Origin: a virus
DNA: 64,000 nucleotides
Strand: one strand, 5' to 3'
Virus record (IMG/VR): IMGVR_UViG_3300025082_000005
Location: 1 to 64,000 of that record
Shown here: piece by piece, positions 1 through 9,484 of the stretch
Layout: each line of letters begins with the position of its first letter
How positions within the stretch are numbered: the stretch's first letter is position 1
Program-made: the position numbers and the translations under genes
Notes under the pieces: model-generated
The model's database searches: none
The model's input: only the letters and a program-made list of their open reading frames with translations
Told to the model about the DNA's origin: nothing

Positions 1-1
1 T

Positions 2-1180
2 ATGTTTGGTACTGGTGGAGATATGGAAGGAGGGTCTACTGAGGCTGTCCAAGAAGTGTTTAACGACCCATGGGCATGGGATTGTCTGGCTTTCCCTGAT
101 TACTATGAGGCCGATGGGGCTAAGGATATTGGGTACTTTGTATCATATGCCAAAGGCTTAAACCAATTTAAAGACAAAGAAGGAGAGACTGATCATGAGA
201 AAGCCGGTAAGTGGGTAGAGAAGAAAAGGGCTGGACTAGCTAAGGGATCATCTAAGCAACCATTGAATGATGAACTGCAGGCCAACCCAATGGTTCCTTC
301 GGAAGCCTTCCTTGTTACAAGTGGGAACATCTTCCCGATAAAGGCATTACAGGATCAATTAAACTTTGTCAATTCATCCGTAAAGGATTTCGTAAAGGGT
401 CAACTAGGTGAATTCGTTCTAGATCCAGCTTCTTCTAAAGGGGTGACTTGGATCCCAGATCTCGATAATAAACTAGAGGCAGCAGGATACCCAATTAAAC
501 GGGGAGCCACTGTGCCAGGAGCTATCCAAATTTGGGAACATCCTCCAGCAGGGCAGATACCTAATGGTATGTTCGTTGCAGGCAATGACCCTTATGATCA
601 GGATCAAGCTGAGAACTCGGCTTCCCTTGGTAGTACCTTCATCTATAAGATAGGAGATTTCCGAGAAGGAGGCCTTCGTGATATCATAGTTGCAGAGTAC
701 ACTGGAAGGCCGGAGACGGCAGAGGAACACCATGAGACAGTACGTAGGCTTCTGATGTATTACAACGCTCAGTGTCTCTATGAGAATGAGAAGAATACGA
801 TGAAGTTCCACTTTAATAATAATAATTCTTTATATTTGTTAAACAACACCCCTACCTTTCTTAAAGCAACAGAAGGGTCGACGGTGAATAGAACGTACGG
901 TTTACACATGACTGTTCCGATCAAGAGTGAACTTGAGATCTTTGGAAGGGATTGGTTAACGGAATCTATAGGAGATGGACTAACAAGAGTGAACACGATT
1001 TACTCTATAGGCTTACTCAAAGAACTTATCATGTATAATCCTTCGGGAAACTATGACCGTATAATTGCATGGTTGTTGATGATAGCGAACAAGATGCAGC
1101 ATCACAACGTTGTAGTAGAGAAGAAGAAGGAAATAGAACTAGATGAATTCTTTGAAAGAAAACACTTTGAAGGCGTATGA
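2..1180 (+). CDS. terL: Terminase large subunit (TerL), C-terminal part
   Basis: This is the packaging motor that pumps DNA into the procapsid and cuts it. Only the C-terminal 392 residues are in the window; the N-terminal ATPase part with Walker A and B lies upstream. The fragment opens inside a GTGGD segment, the usual coupling motif (motif III) of terminase ATPases, followed by a bulky aromatic stretch. The RuvC-like nuclease half follows, with a candidate metal-binding Asp cluster at residues 196-201 (GNDPYDQDQ). The stop TGA overlaps the portal ATG by four bases, so the two are translationally coupled. The order TerL-portal supports the call. The Met at base 2 is almost certainly internal and not the true start. 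Confidence 0.9.
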   Translation: MFGTGGDMEGGSTEAVQEVFNDPWAWDCLAFPDYYEADGAKDIGYFVSYAKGLNQFKDKEGETDHEKAGKWVEKKRAGLAKGSSKQPLNDELQANPMVPSEAFLVTSGNIFPIKALQDQLNFVNSSVKDFVKGQLGEFVLDPASSKGVTWIPDLDNKLEAAGYPIKRGATVPGAIQIWEHPPAGQIPNGMFVAGNDPYDQDQAENSASLGSTFIYKIGDFREGGLRDIIVAEYTGRPETAEEHHETVRRLLMYYNAQCLYENEKNTMKFHFNNNNSLYLLNNTPTFLKATEGSTVNRTYGLHMTVPIKSELEIFGRDWLTESIGDGLTRVNTIYSIGLLKELIMYNPSGNYDRIIAWLLMIANKMQHHNVVVEKKKEIELDEFFERKHFEGV

Positions 1181-3612
1181 GTAATTCAAGATATGGAGGA
1201 GAGTTTCCAACGATGCCTCCTCAAAAGATAGCCCTCGGTATGAAGGGCGACAAATGGAGGGAGATGTGCGTCGATGCTATTGATGGTCTTGCTACCTCCG
1301 TAGCCTGGGATGGAAGATCTTCCAAACAGCGTAAGCAGATTAACTATAATTTACTTAACTCCAAACTTGACGAAGGTGACTATAAGCATGTCTTAGATCC
1401 CTATGGTATAGGAGACAAGTATGGTAAGTCCCCTGCCCGTTTACATGATATTAATATTATACGCCAGAAGGTCGAGCTGCTCAAAGGAGAGGAGATTACT
1501 CGACCTTTCGACTTTATGATCATGTGTGTCTCTGGTGGTGGTGTTTCAGAACGAGAGGAATTCGAGAAAGATTTAGCTATCAAGACTGCACGTTATCAGA
1601 TGCAGAAGGAAGCAGGCCTTAATCCAGAAGAGCCGGAGGAAGGAATGCCTAAGAGCCTTAAGGATATTCAAAGCTACATGGAGAACGAGTATGTCAATAT
1701 TCGGGAAGAGTACGCTGGTAATGTCATGCGTAATGGCTTAGAAGAACAACGCCTAGAGTTCAAGTTCTCCGAAGGCTTCGAACACGCCTTGGCTGTAGCT
1801 GAGGAAGTATATTACTCGGGCATCGTTGCTAACGAACCTGTGGTAAGGGTGGTCAATCCATTATACTTCGAGTGGGAGAAAGGACCAGAAGTACGTAATG
1901 TACAAGATGCTGGTTGGGCCAGAGAGGAGCGCTACATGACTACCTCCGAAATAATTGATGAGTATTCGGAGTTCTTAACTGAGAAACAAGTAACAGACCT
2001 GGACAATGGTTTGAATAGCTATGGGATGAATCGAAATACGATGCTTCCTGGTTATGGTTATCAGATGGAAGATATGATGTCCTATGAACAGATGGACAAC
2101 TATAGTGATCGTTCTCAGACCTCTTATCTTCGTGTACTTACTGTTGTATGGAAATCACTTAAAAGAATTGGTTTCCTTCGTTACTTTGATGAAGAGGGAG
2201 AGGAGCAAGAAACGATCGTTGAAGAAGGACACAAATTGACTCCAGAAGAGGAGGAAGCAGGAGCAACTATAGAATGGCAATATATAAGTGAAGTTTGGAA
2301 AGGTACTAAGATCGGTGATGATATCTTCTTGGATATCAATCCTACTGAGAACCAAATGCGTACAATGGATAACCCATCTGAATGCAAGCTTCCTTATGTT
2401 GGAATGACATATAATAATACCAACTCAGTACAGACTTCATTGGTGGATCTATTAAAGCCTCACCAATACTTGTATAACGTTGTTTGGTATCGAATAGAGA
2501 ATGAAATAGCTAAGGCTAAAGGTAAGAAGGTTCAAATAGATTTGGCTCAAATGCCTAAGTCTCACGGTATGACTACTGAGAAGTGGATGTACTACTTTGA
2601 TAATATGGGTATCATCTATATCAACTCCTTCGAGGAAGGTAAGGCTGGTACTAGGGCTCAAGGTATGCATGCAAATCAGAACTTGGTAAGAGAGATTGAT
2701 CTAAGTTTATCCAATGTTGTACAACAATACATGATGATCCTCAATAAGATAGAGGAACTTATCGATGGTATTTCTGGTGTATCTAGACAAAGAGAAGGGG
2801 CTATCCACCAGAATGAAACCGCTGGAGGTGTAGAGAGGGCAGTTAATCAATCTTCAACGATTACTGAATACTACTTCCATCGCCATGATGAAATTAAACG
2901 AGAAGTCCTTCGCCAATATATAGAAACTTCTAAGTATGCATACGCAGGAGGAAAGAAGATACATCGTATTACTTCCGATATGCAACGTATCTCTATGGAG
3001 ATCGATGGGGAAATTTATGTAGATTCAGATTACAATCTATTCCCCACCAACGCTACTAGAGATAAGATTATGAAAGCCAAGCTTGAAGGTTTGGCTCCTA
3101 TAGCGATGCAACAAGATAAAGCAAACCTATCTGATCTTGTTAGTCTGTATAAATCGAACTCTATGGCTGAGTACGAGAAGAAACTTATTGCAAGTGAGAA
3201 AGCTAAGATTGCTAGGGATCAAGAGATGCAACAACAAGCAGAAAGGATCAACCAGGCTAATATCGAAGCACAACAAGCTGCTGATGAGAGAGAACACGAA
3301 CAGAAACTTGAGGAACTTGATCGTAAAGGTGAATGGGATGTACGTAAGGCTGTTGTAGTTGGCTCAGGGTTTGCCGAAGATAAAGATATGGATGGTGATG
3401 GTATTCCAGATATCTCTCAAGAAGGTGAACGCCAATTAGAATCTGCCCGAGTAAATGGTGAATTCCTATCTAGGGAACGCCAACGAGGAGCAGATGCTAT
3501 CAAGCACGATAAGGAACTTCGCTTCAAGCGAGATGAGATGGCATCCAAGGAACGGATGAATAAAGAGAATAATAAGACCGCACTTAAGAACAAAGTAACC
3601 GGAGAGAAATAA
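1177..3612 (+). CDS. Portal protein
   Basis: An 811-residue portal protein, the dodecameric ring at the unique capsid vertex through which DNA passes. It directly follows and overlaps TerL, and its length and content fit crAss-like portals. A conserved-looking block near residues 525-590 (ISGVSRQREG, then NETAGGVERAVNQSS) resembles the stem and clip region of portals. The last 150 residues are highly charged and probably coiled coil. Near residues 735-746 sits a DxDxDGxxD calcium-binding-like loop (KDMDGDGIPDI). The stop TAA shares its last A with the ATG of the next gene. Function is assigned from synteny plus family resemblance; the calcium loop is a motif reading only. Confidence 0.87.
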   Translation: MSNSRYGGEFPTMPPQKIALGMKGDKWREMCVDAIDGLATSVAWDGRSSKQRKQINYNLLNSKLDEGDYKHVLDPYGIGDKYGKSPARLHDINIIRQKVELLKGEEITRPFDFMIMCVSGGGVSEREEFEKDLAIKTARYQMQKEAGLNPEEPEEGMPKSLKDIQSYMENEYVNIREEYAGNVMRNGLEEQRLEFKFSEGFEHALAVAEEVYYSGIVANEPVVRVVNPLYFEWEKGPEVRNVQDAGWAREERYMTTSEIIDEYSEFLTEKQVTDLDNGLNSYGMNRNTMLPGYGYQMEDMMSYEQMDNYSDRSQTSYLRVLTVVWKSLKRIGFLRYFDEEGEEQETIVEEGHKLTPEEEEAGATIEWQYISEVWKGTKIGDDIFLDINPTENQMRTMDNPSECKLPYVGMTYNNTNSVQTSLVDLLKPHQYLYNVVWYRIENEIAKAKGKKVQIDLAQMPKSHGMTTEKWMYYFDNMGIIYINSFEEGKAGTRAQGMHANQNLVREIDLSLSNVVQQYMMILNKIEELIDGISGVSRQREGAIHQNETAGGVERAVNQSSTITEYYFHRHDEIKREVLRQYIETSKYAYAGGKKIHRITSDMQRISMEIDGEIYVDSDYNLFPTNATRDKIMKAKLEGLAPIAMQQDKANLSDLVSLYKSNSMAEYEKKLIASEKAKIARDQEMQQQAERINQANIEAQQAADEREHEQKLEELDRKGEWDVRKAVVVGSGFAEDKDMDGDGIPDISQEGERQLESARVNGEFLSRERQRGADAIKHDKELRFKRDEMASKERMNKENNKTALKNKVTGEK

Positions 3613-4763
3613 TGGCCAAGAAAAGCAAACTAAGAAGCCGTAAAGAACAGAATCGTCTGAAGGGAGCTATGGCAAGCCCAAGCCTCAAGGTACATGAAGC
3701 TACTACAAGTCCACGTATTCGAACAATAACGAAATCAAGTAGACGATATAGGTTCGGTGCCAAGGAGGTGAAGTTCCAAGAAGAACAACCTGTGCCTAAG
3801 TTTAACTTTGGTATGGGCAGCATCATGTCCATGTTCGGAGGCGGTGCCTCTGGAGGAGGTGGAGGTGGAGGTATGCTTAGTGGAATAATGGGTAAAGGCG
3901 GTGGAGACACTGGAGCAACTGCAATGAGGGCCTTATCCAAACAAGGAGAAGAGAAGAAAGAAGGAGAAGCAGCGCCCCCACAAACAGAGGGTATGCCTGA
4001 TCCAAAGGCTAATGCTGGAAGCATGCCTGGAGGTGGAGGTCGTGGTGGTCTTGCTGGTAAGATTCCTGGACCAGTAGGTATGATTATCCAAGCTGCTGAT
4101 AAGAAACTAGATGAGCAAGGGGCTGCTATCGCTCCATTAAATGAGAGAGGCAGGCGCTTGAATAAGTATAAGCAAGGTGTAAGACAGTACGAAGGAGGTA
4201 CACCATACTACACCGGCAATGAGGATATGGGCGGTATTGTGCAATTCCAAAAGAAGAACCCGCTTAAGAAGTGGAAGAATGTTGGAAAGGCAATGAAGAT
4301 TGGAAGCTCAGTGGCAAGCGTATTGAACCAACCTGTCGACAAGGTAACAGGTGGAATGGCTACCAAGGGCACGAACAACATGGCCTCATTAGGAAGCGCG
4401 ATGGGGAATACTACTATAGGGGAGAAGGATTTCGGGGGATCTGCAGGAAACAAGCCAGTAGCTGCTGCTCCTACTAACCCTGAGGCTACTCAATTTATAG
4501 ACCCAAATAAGTCCTATGGTAAACGTATGAGTACTGGTACCAAAGCAGGAGCTAGTGCAGATAATTTAATTGACAGCACTACCAACAAAGCTGGTATGGC
4601 TCCGACAACACCATTGACTACTCCTTCAAGCAAACGAGCTACAGGGGGCGCTACTAGAATTACGAATAAAGCAATTATGGAGGGTGGTCTTGATCCTCTT
4701 GGTATACCAAAGCAGAAGAAAGGAACTAGGAAACTTAAACTTAAGAAGGCTAAGCGTAAGTAG
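3612..4763 (+). CDS. Gly-rich, basic virion-associated protein of unknown function
   Basis: A 383-residue protein between portal and the putative scaffold. The first 25 residues and the last 20 are Lys/Arg rich, suggesting DNA or RNA contact. Residues about 70-100 are a low-complexity Gly tract, and a second Gly-rich segment lies near 140. The middle has the phrase NKYKQGVRQYEGG, similar in style to the NRYKAGG and NRYK phrases in the 716-residue internal protein encoded at 17945. The ATG overlaps the portal stop by one base. Its position in the head block suggests a minor structural or ejected protein. I recognise no enzymatic motif. The 89 bases after it hold no gene and no obvious hairpin. 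Confidence 0.6.
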   Translation: MAKKSKLRSRKEQNRLKGAMASPSLKVHEATTSPRIRTITKSSRRYRFGAKEVKFQEEQPVPKFNFGMGSIMSMFGGGASGGGGGGGMLSGIMGKGGGDTGATAMRALSKQGEEKKEGEAAPPQTEGMPDPKANAGSMPGGGGRGGLAGKIPGPVGMIIQAADKKLDEQGAAIAPLNERGRRLNKYKQGVRQYEGGTPYYTGNEDMGGIVQFQKKNPLKKWKNVGKAMKIGSSVASVLNQPVDKVTGGMATKGTNNMASLGSAMGNTTIGEKDFGGSAGNKPVAAAPTNPEATQFIDPNKSYGKRMSTGTKAGASADNLIDSTTNKAGMAPTTPLTTPSSKRATGGATRITNKAIMEGGLDPLGIPKQKKGTRKLKLKKAKRK

Positions 4764-4852
4764 GTATACATAGTGATATAAGAGGCCCATATAGTTTTAC
4801 AAATGTATAAGGGTTTTAATTATAATGAACAATTAGTTAATATATTAGTATT

Positions 4853-6064
4853 ATGAAGGATGAGGAAACAGTAGACGTCACCCCTGGTACGGGTGAGGCA
4901 GAAGGCGGTGGAGATAATTTCTTCGGTGCTTTCTTTAATGAGGAAGACGGTGAAGAAGGCTTAGAAGCTGAGGAAGTCGAAGAAGATCCAGAAGATCTGG
5001 AGGAAGATGAAGATTTGTCTGAGGATGAACCCGAAGATGATGAAGACGAAGCCGAGGATGAAGATGATCCTGAGGAAGAGGAAGAAGAGGATGAACCTGA
5101 AGACGAACCTGAAGAGGATGAAATCGTTGAAGAGGATAAGCCTACTAAGAAGACAAAGAAAACAAAGGAAGCAGAGCCAGAAAGCTTGAGTTTAGAAGAT
5201 ACTCTTGTAGACTTTGTTGAGAATGGGGTACTTGACGTATTAGATGAAGAGAAGGAGTATACACCGGATAACGATGGTTTTAAAGAGCTTGTTACTGATA
5301 CAGTAGAAGCAAGGGTTAAAGCTAAAGAAGACGAAAGACTTGCAAAGCAAGATCCTAGAGTTGCGGAACTCGATCAGTATCTGCAAGAGAATCCAGAAGG
5401 TGATATCTCTACTTGGGCACAAGACCAAGACCAAACGGATTACAATGAGGTAGACCATACAAACCCTGAGTACGCAGCGTACTTAATTGAAGATGATCTA
5501 ACCCTACGTGGTTATCCAGAGGATGAAATTGCAGACACTATTGAAGGCTACAAGAGGGATAAGTCCTTAGGTAGACATGCTTTAAGAGCGAAGCAAACGT
5601 TGATTAAGAAACAAGCAGCGGATAATGAAGCTAAGAGCGCAGCTCGATCTGCAGCAGAGCAACAACGGAAATCTGCCATTGTAGAGCAACAAAGGAAATT
5701 TGAACAGAAGGTTCTTAAGACTGAGAAGATTGCTGGGTTTAAGATAGACCCAAAAGAACGACAAGAGCTGGCTGATTACATTATGAAGCCTCTTGATGAT
5801 CAAGGTAATACTCAATTGATGCTTGATGAAGCTAATAACGGAGAGTCTGATTTGCTATACGCATTCATTCAGAAACGTAAGTTAAACCTTTCGAAATTAC
5901 AAAGAAAGGCTACGACTAAGGCTGCTATTAACTTTAAGAGAAAGATTGATAAGCACACAGATAAGAGTGCAAAGAAGTTGCCTAATCGAGCAGAAGAACA
6001 CCCAGACCAAGGGCAAGATAACGGAGAAATAGATGACTCTGTATTAGGCACTTGGAACATGTAA
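4853..6064 (+). CDS. Probable capsid scaffolding or assembly protein (acidic)
   Basis: A 403-residue protein just upstream of the major capsid gene. Residues about 15-95 are almost entirely Asp and Glu; the remainder is Lys/Gln/Arg-rich helix with predicted coiled coil near residues 265-300. Acidic, helical proteins encoded immediately before the capsid gene are usually scaffolds that are expelled or cleaved during maturation. That is established for many tailed phages, but here it is inferred from position and composition, with no sequence motif. The gene follows an 89-base AT-rich leader that may hold a promoter. An alternative is an internal head protein that stays in the virion. Confidence 0.55.
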   Translation: MKDEETVDVTPGTGEAEGGGDNFFGAFFNEEDGEEGLEAEEVEEDPEDLEEDEDLSEDEPEDDEDEAEDEDDPEEEEEEDEPEDEPEEDEIVEEDKPTKKTKKTKEAEPESLSLEDTLVDFVENGVLDVLDEEKEYTPDNDGFKELVTDTVEARVKAKEDERLAKQDPRVAELDQYLQENPEGDISTWAQDQDQTDYNEVDHTNPEYAAYLIEDDLTLRGYPEDEIADTIEGYKRDKSLGRHALRAKQTLIKKQAADNEAKSAARSAAEQQRKSAIVEQQRKFEQKVLKTEKIAGFKIDPKERQELADYIMKPLDDQGNTQLMLDEANNGESDLLYAFIQKRKLNLSKLQRKATTKAAINFKRKIDKHTDKSAKKLPNRAEEHPDQGQDNGEIDDSVLGTWNM

Positions 6065-6094
6065 ATTGATTAAAGATTAAATTTGAAATAAATT

Positions 6095-7561
6095 ATGGCT
6101 TATTCTAAAACCCAAGTCTCCCCGTTGCAGATATATTCAACGAGGAACTTTACGGGTCTTTCTGAGTCGAACCATTTGAGTAACGCTTACTTAACCCGAC
6201 CAGAGAAGATCGGCTCTTTGATGGCTTACGCGTATGGTTATCAGGAAGACAACGTGCTGACTTTGCTTACTGGCGGTATTGGTAATACCAAGACAGTAAC
6301 CAATCGTGAGTATGAATGGGATCTACATTCTCAATCTGAAAGAGTGATTGAAATTGTTGCCGATTCTCCACAAATTGCCTCTGGTACTCCAGGTATTGGG
6401 CAGACACCAATCCAACTTTACTTCGGTGAAAGATGGTTTGAAGAGACTGATAACATCGTAGCCGATGATCAGACTACTTATCACATTGAGGATATTTATC
6501 CAGAAGGTGCATATTATGTGTATACAGTTAGACCAAATGATCCAGATCCTACAAGCTTTGTAGAGGCCGAGGTGATCAGTACTGGTGCTGGGTTCTCGAA
6601 AGATTACTCTACTGTATCTGAATACTCTCCTAGAGGCGGTGGTGTTAGTTATGCTACTCCATACACTTTGCAGAACCAATTGACTACTTTGCGTAAGACT
6701 TACAACGTTACTCGTAACGCTGCTAAGGCTGTAATGGTATTGGAGCTATCCGATCCTAAGAGCAAGAAGAAGACCAAGTTCTGGACTAAGTTGTCTGAAT
6801 GGACTGCAATGGCAGAATGGTATAGAGAAATTGACAGATCGATGATTTACTCTGTGTACAACAAGAACCTTCGAGGGGAAGTTGCACTTAAAGGAGCGAA
6901 TTCTAGACCTGTGTATCACGGTGCAGGCTTAAGGCAACAAATTGCACCAGCGAATATTCGTTTCTATACGAAGCTGACCTTCGAGATCCTGGATCAATTC
7001 CTGCTTGATCTTTCTTACAACGCTGACAAGTGGGGTGGAAACAAGAACTTCGTAGCCTTAACTGGTAAGATGGGAATGAGAGAGTTCAACAACGCAGTCT
7101 CTGCGCACGCTACTGGTAATAACATTACTGTAACGGATTCTGGAACCTTTATCTCAGGTAAAGGAGACAGTCTGACATTCACAGGATACTTCAAAACTGT
7201 AGAGTTCTTGAACAACGTATCACTGACTGTGAAGGAATTCCCTCCATACGATGATTTGATTCGTAACCGTATACTTCATCCTAAGACTAAGAAGCCTTTG
7301 GAGTCGTATAGATTTACTATTCTTAACTTCGGTAAGAATAAAGACGGTGGATCTAACATCAGAAAGGTTGTGATGAAGGATTCTGAGATGGCCTACTGGC
7401 ATGTCGCAGGTTCTACTGATCCTTACGGTGGGGTAGGTAAATCGATCTCTACTTCTAGAGCATCGGGAATAGATGGATATGAAGTTCACTTCTTGTCTGA
7501 ATGTGGAATTATGCTTGAGGACCCAACTTCGTGTGGTGAACTCATAATGGGCTTAGCCTAA
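6095..7561 (+). CDS. Major capsid protein (HK97 fold)
   Basis: 488 residues, the usual length for crAss-like major capsid proteins, which form the icosahedral shell with an HK97 fold. Landmarks include TLLTGGIGNTKTVTNREYEW near residues 56-75, an aromatic-rich middle, and a C-terminal segment typical of this family. It follows the acidic scaffold candidate and precedes a strong intrinsic terminator at 7570-7610, which suits a highly expressed gene. The 30-base AT-rich leader contains TAAATTTG (6078-6085), matching the Bacteroidetes -7 box, but it lies so close to the ATG that I do not claim a promoter. Confidence 0.85.
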   Translation: MAYSKTQVSPLQIYSTRNFTGLSESNHLSNAYLTRPEKIGSLMAYAYGYQEDNVLTLLTGGIGNTKTVTNREYEWDLHSQSERVIEIVADSPQIASGTPGIGQTPIQLYFGERWFEETDNIVADDQTTYHIEDIYPEGAYYVYTVRPNDPDPTSFVEAEVISTGAGFSKDYSTVSEYSPRGGGVSYATPYTLQNQLTTLRKTYNVTRNAAKAVMVLELSDPKSKKKTKFWTKLSEWTAMAEWYREIDRSMIYSVYNKNLRGEVALKGANSRPVYHGAGLRQQIAPANIRFYTKLTFEILDQFLLDLSYNADKWGGNKNFVALTGKMGMREFNNAVSAHATGNNITVTDSGTFISGKGDSLTFTGYFKTVEFLNNVSLTVKEFPPYDDLIRNRILHPKTKKPLESYRFTILNFGKNKDGGSNIRKVVMKDSEMAYWHVAGSTDPYGGVGKSISTSRASGIDGYEVHFLSECGIMLEDPTSCGELIMGLA

Positions 7562-7569
7562 GATAAAAG

Positions 7570-7610
7570 AGAGAAAGGGAGACATTCTTCCTTTCTCTTA
7601 TTATATTTGA
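7570..7610 (+). terminator. Intrinsic terminator after the major capsid gene
   Basis: A perfect 9-bp stem (AGAGAAAGG at 7570-7578 with CCTTTCTCT at 7590-7598) and an 11-base loop are followed by a T-rich run (TATTATATTT). It lies 9 bases after the capsid stop and before the next gene. Confidence 0.8.
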
Positions 7611-7630
7611 AGAAAGGAATTAACAATACT

Positions 7631-8710
7631 ATGAGGAATATAAAGAATAAGAAAGAGAAATTACTATCCACGGAAGAATTAACCAATGGCGTTACGAAGT
7701 GGAAGTTAAGAAGAGCACCAAAGGAAAACTGGTCCAAGATAGCTCAGTATGACCATACTGAATTTAAGCTTGCGCCATTAGTAAGTTCACGAACTGGTAG
7801 ACCATCAACAGGCCTAACAGTAGAGACAGCAGAAAGACTTGCAGCTGCTTTAGGTTTGGAGAAGACAGAACTGTATGATCGTTCTAGTTATTGGGATGAT
7901 TTCTTCGTTGGTATAGGAGATGGTATCACTGTTTTAGATGTAACAGACGCAGAAGAAGAGTTGATCTTCTTGTTTCTCTGTGCTAACAAGTTTGTTGCCT
8001 TTGGGCATAAAGAGTTGAAGATTAATTCAAAGGCTTTATTTGTTCTCTACAATGATGTAGATGAAGCTAAAGCCCAGGTGAAGAGTAGGAACTCTAAGAA
8101 GAGAGCCTATAAGCACTTCAATGACATGGATAACCAAGAGATGATTGATACTCTGATGGTTATGGGAGAAAAGATAGTATCAACAGATCCAAGTATTGTG
8201 GAAGCAATGATGGGTAGAATCGTTGATAAACGCTCTGGAGAATTCGTAGAGATCTTCGGTGATGAGGACTTCAAGATGAAGTTATTCATTACTAAGTGCC
8301 TACACTACGATATTCTAAAGAGAGGCCAAGGAAAGACCCTTGAGGATATGAAGATGTCCTTTGGTAATGATGTTATCGGTATAGGTATTGATGAGGTTAC
8401 TGAGTTCTTGAAGAAGAAAGCAAACCAAGATACCTACTTAGCATTAGCTAAACGAATTGAAATGGCCCAAGCTGCTGGTACTCTAGCAGGAACTCCGGTT
8501 CTTTCTGGGTATGAAATAGAAGAGCAGATTAAAGCTCAACCAACTAGGAAACAGAAAACCGAACGTAAGGTAGTTTCTGTGGCCCAAACTGGGAAGATTC
8601 GTAAGGATCTTAAAGGTAAAGGCCATGAGAATGTCGTACAGAAGGGAGGCGTAAGCGAAGTTGTAGGCTCAGGCTTAGACTCTGCTGAATATGAAGAAAG
8701 CGAAATGTAA
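7631..8710 (+). CDS. Conserved head-region protein of unknown function
   Basis: 359 residues, placed between the capsid gene and the first ring protein. I take ATG 7631 as the start; an in-frame TTG at 7607 lies in the tail of the capsid terminator. No enzymatic motif is visible. The protein is mostly mixed alpha/beta with a Lys/Arg-rich segment near the C-terminus (about residues 300-335) and an acidic end. No IHF-like gene, present at this place in some gut crAss phages, is seen nearby. Role is inferred only from position: head assembly, head completion or decoration. Confidence 0.6.
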   Translation: MRNIKNKKEKLLSTEELTNGVTKWKLRRAPKENWSKIAQYDHTEFKLAPLVSSRTGRPSTGLTVETAERLAAALGLEKTELYDRSSYWDDFFVGIGDGITVLDVTDAEEELIFLFLCANKFVAFGHKELKINSKALFVLYNDVDEAKAQVKSRNSKKRAYKHFNDMDNQEMIDTLMVMGEKIVSTDPSIVEAMMGRIVDKRSGEFVEIFGDEDFKMKLFITKCLHYDILKRGQGKTLEDMKMSFGNDVIGIGIDEVTEFLKKKANQDTYLALAKRIEMAQAAGTLAGTPVLSGYEIEEQIKAQPTRKQKTERKVVSVAQTGKIRKDLKGKGHENVVQKGGVSEVVGSGLDSAEYEESEM

Positions 8711-8712
8711 GA

Positions 8713-9411
8713 ATGTTAATACCTACAGCCCATATAGAATTTCTAATTACAGTAGATAAACAATCTACCTCTCAGGTGCCAGAGATGCCTGATGAAATGG
8801 TTGATTACTTCTTAAATGAAGCATATGGTCGATTTGTTAAGACGCGCTATGCGAAGAATAACATCTATAAAGCTGGGTTTGAAGAGATACAAAAGAGAAC
8901 TGAGGATCTAAAGGGTTTAGTAGTAACAGAACTTGTTACTACTATTCCAGTTCCTTATGAACTAGATGAGACGGCCTTTCCAGCTGTTCAAGCAGTATTG
9001 ACAGATTTAACATTACCATATTGGTTCTACCTAAGAAGTAGGACTTTAGTTACAAGGGAATCATGTTCTGATAAATGGAAGAAACCTAAGCTTGTTCAAC
9101 AAGATGACTTGGAGACAGTGTTGGAAGACCCATTTAATAAACCAAGAACATATAGACCAGTGGTATACTTTGAGAATGGTAATATTCTCATAAGGACTGA
9201 TGGAACTTTTACCGTACCTAGCGTTAAGCTAACGTATATAAAAGAACCTCTTCCAGTAAACCTTGGTACTTATGGAGGAGCAGTGCAAGAGTTTGAAATC
9301 TCTGATCACACCCATAAGGAAATTGTACAGCTTGCTGCTGATATAGCTATAGAGAACATTGAGTCTCAAAGAATACAAACGCTTAAACAACAGCTTGCAA
9401 CTATAGAATAG
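8713..9411 (+). CDS. Head-to-tail ring/adaptor protein
   Basis: 232 residues, starting two bases after the previous stop. The N-terminal half is helical with the pattern of phage connector adaptors: a helix with an FLNEAYGRFVKTRY-type stretch near residues 33-46, then a hydrophobic block around residues 95-115 ending in PYWFYLRSR. The C-terminal half is beta-rich. Crassviruses encode several such proteins between capsid and muzzle that stack below the portal, and this gene sits in that place. The assignment to the adaptor or ring group rests on synteny and fold impression; I cannot tell which ring it forms. Confidence 0.6.
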   Translation: MLIPTAHIEFLITVDKQSTSQVPEMPDEMVDYFLNEAYGRFVKTRYAKNNIYKAGFEEIQKRTEDLKGLVVTELVTTIPVPYELDETAFPAVQAVLTDLTLPYWFYLRSRTLVTRESCSDKWKKPKLVQQDDLETVLEDPFNKPRTYRPVVYFENGNILIRTDGTFTVPSVKLTYIKEPLPVNLGTYGGAVQEFEISDHTHKEIVQLAADIAIENIESQRIQTLKQQLATIE

Positions 9412-9484
9412 TATCAATGGAGCTACTTAGGTCTTCCTTCGCGCTCATGATTATAATTATTGTTAAATTTTAAATTACATAACA

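Noticed and set aside
6078-6085. Bacteroidetes -7 box (TAAATTTG) as a capsid promoter
   Set aside because: It is too close to the ATG and has no properly spaced -33 element; AT-rich leaders here show no common consensus.
7607-7630. TTG start of the 367-codon frame after the capsid gene
   Set aside because: It lies in the tail of a terminator; ATG 7631 is a better start.
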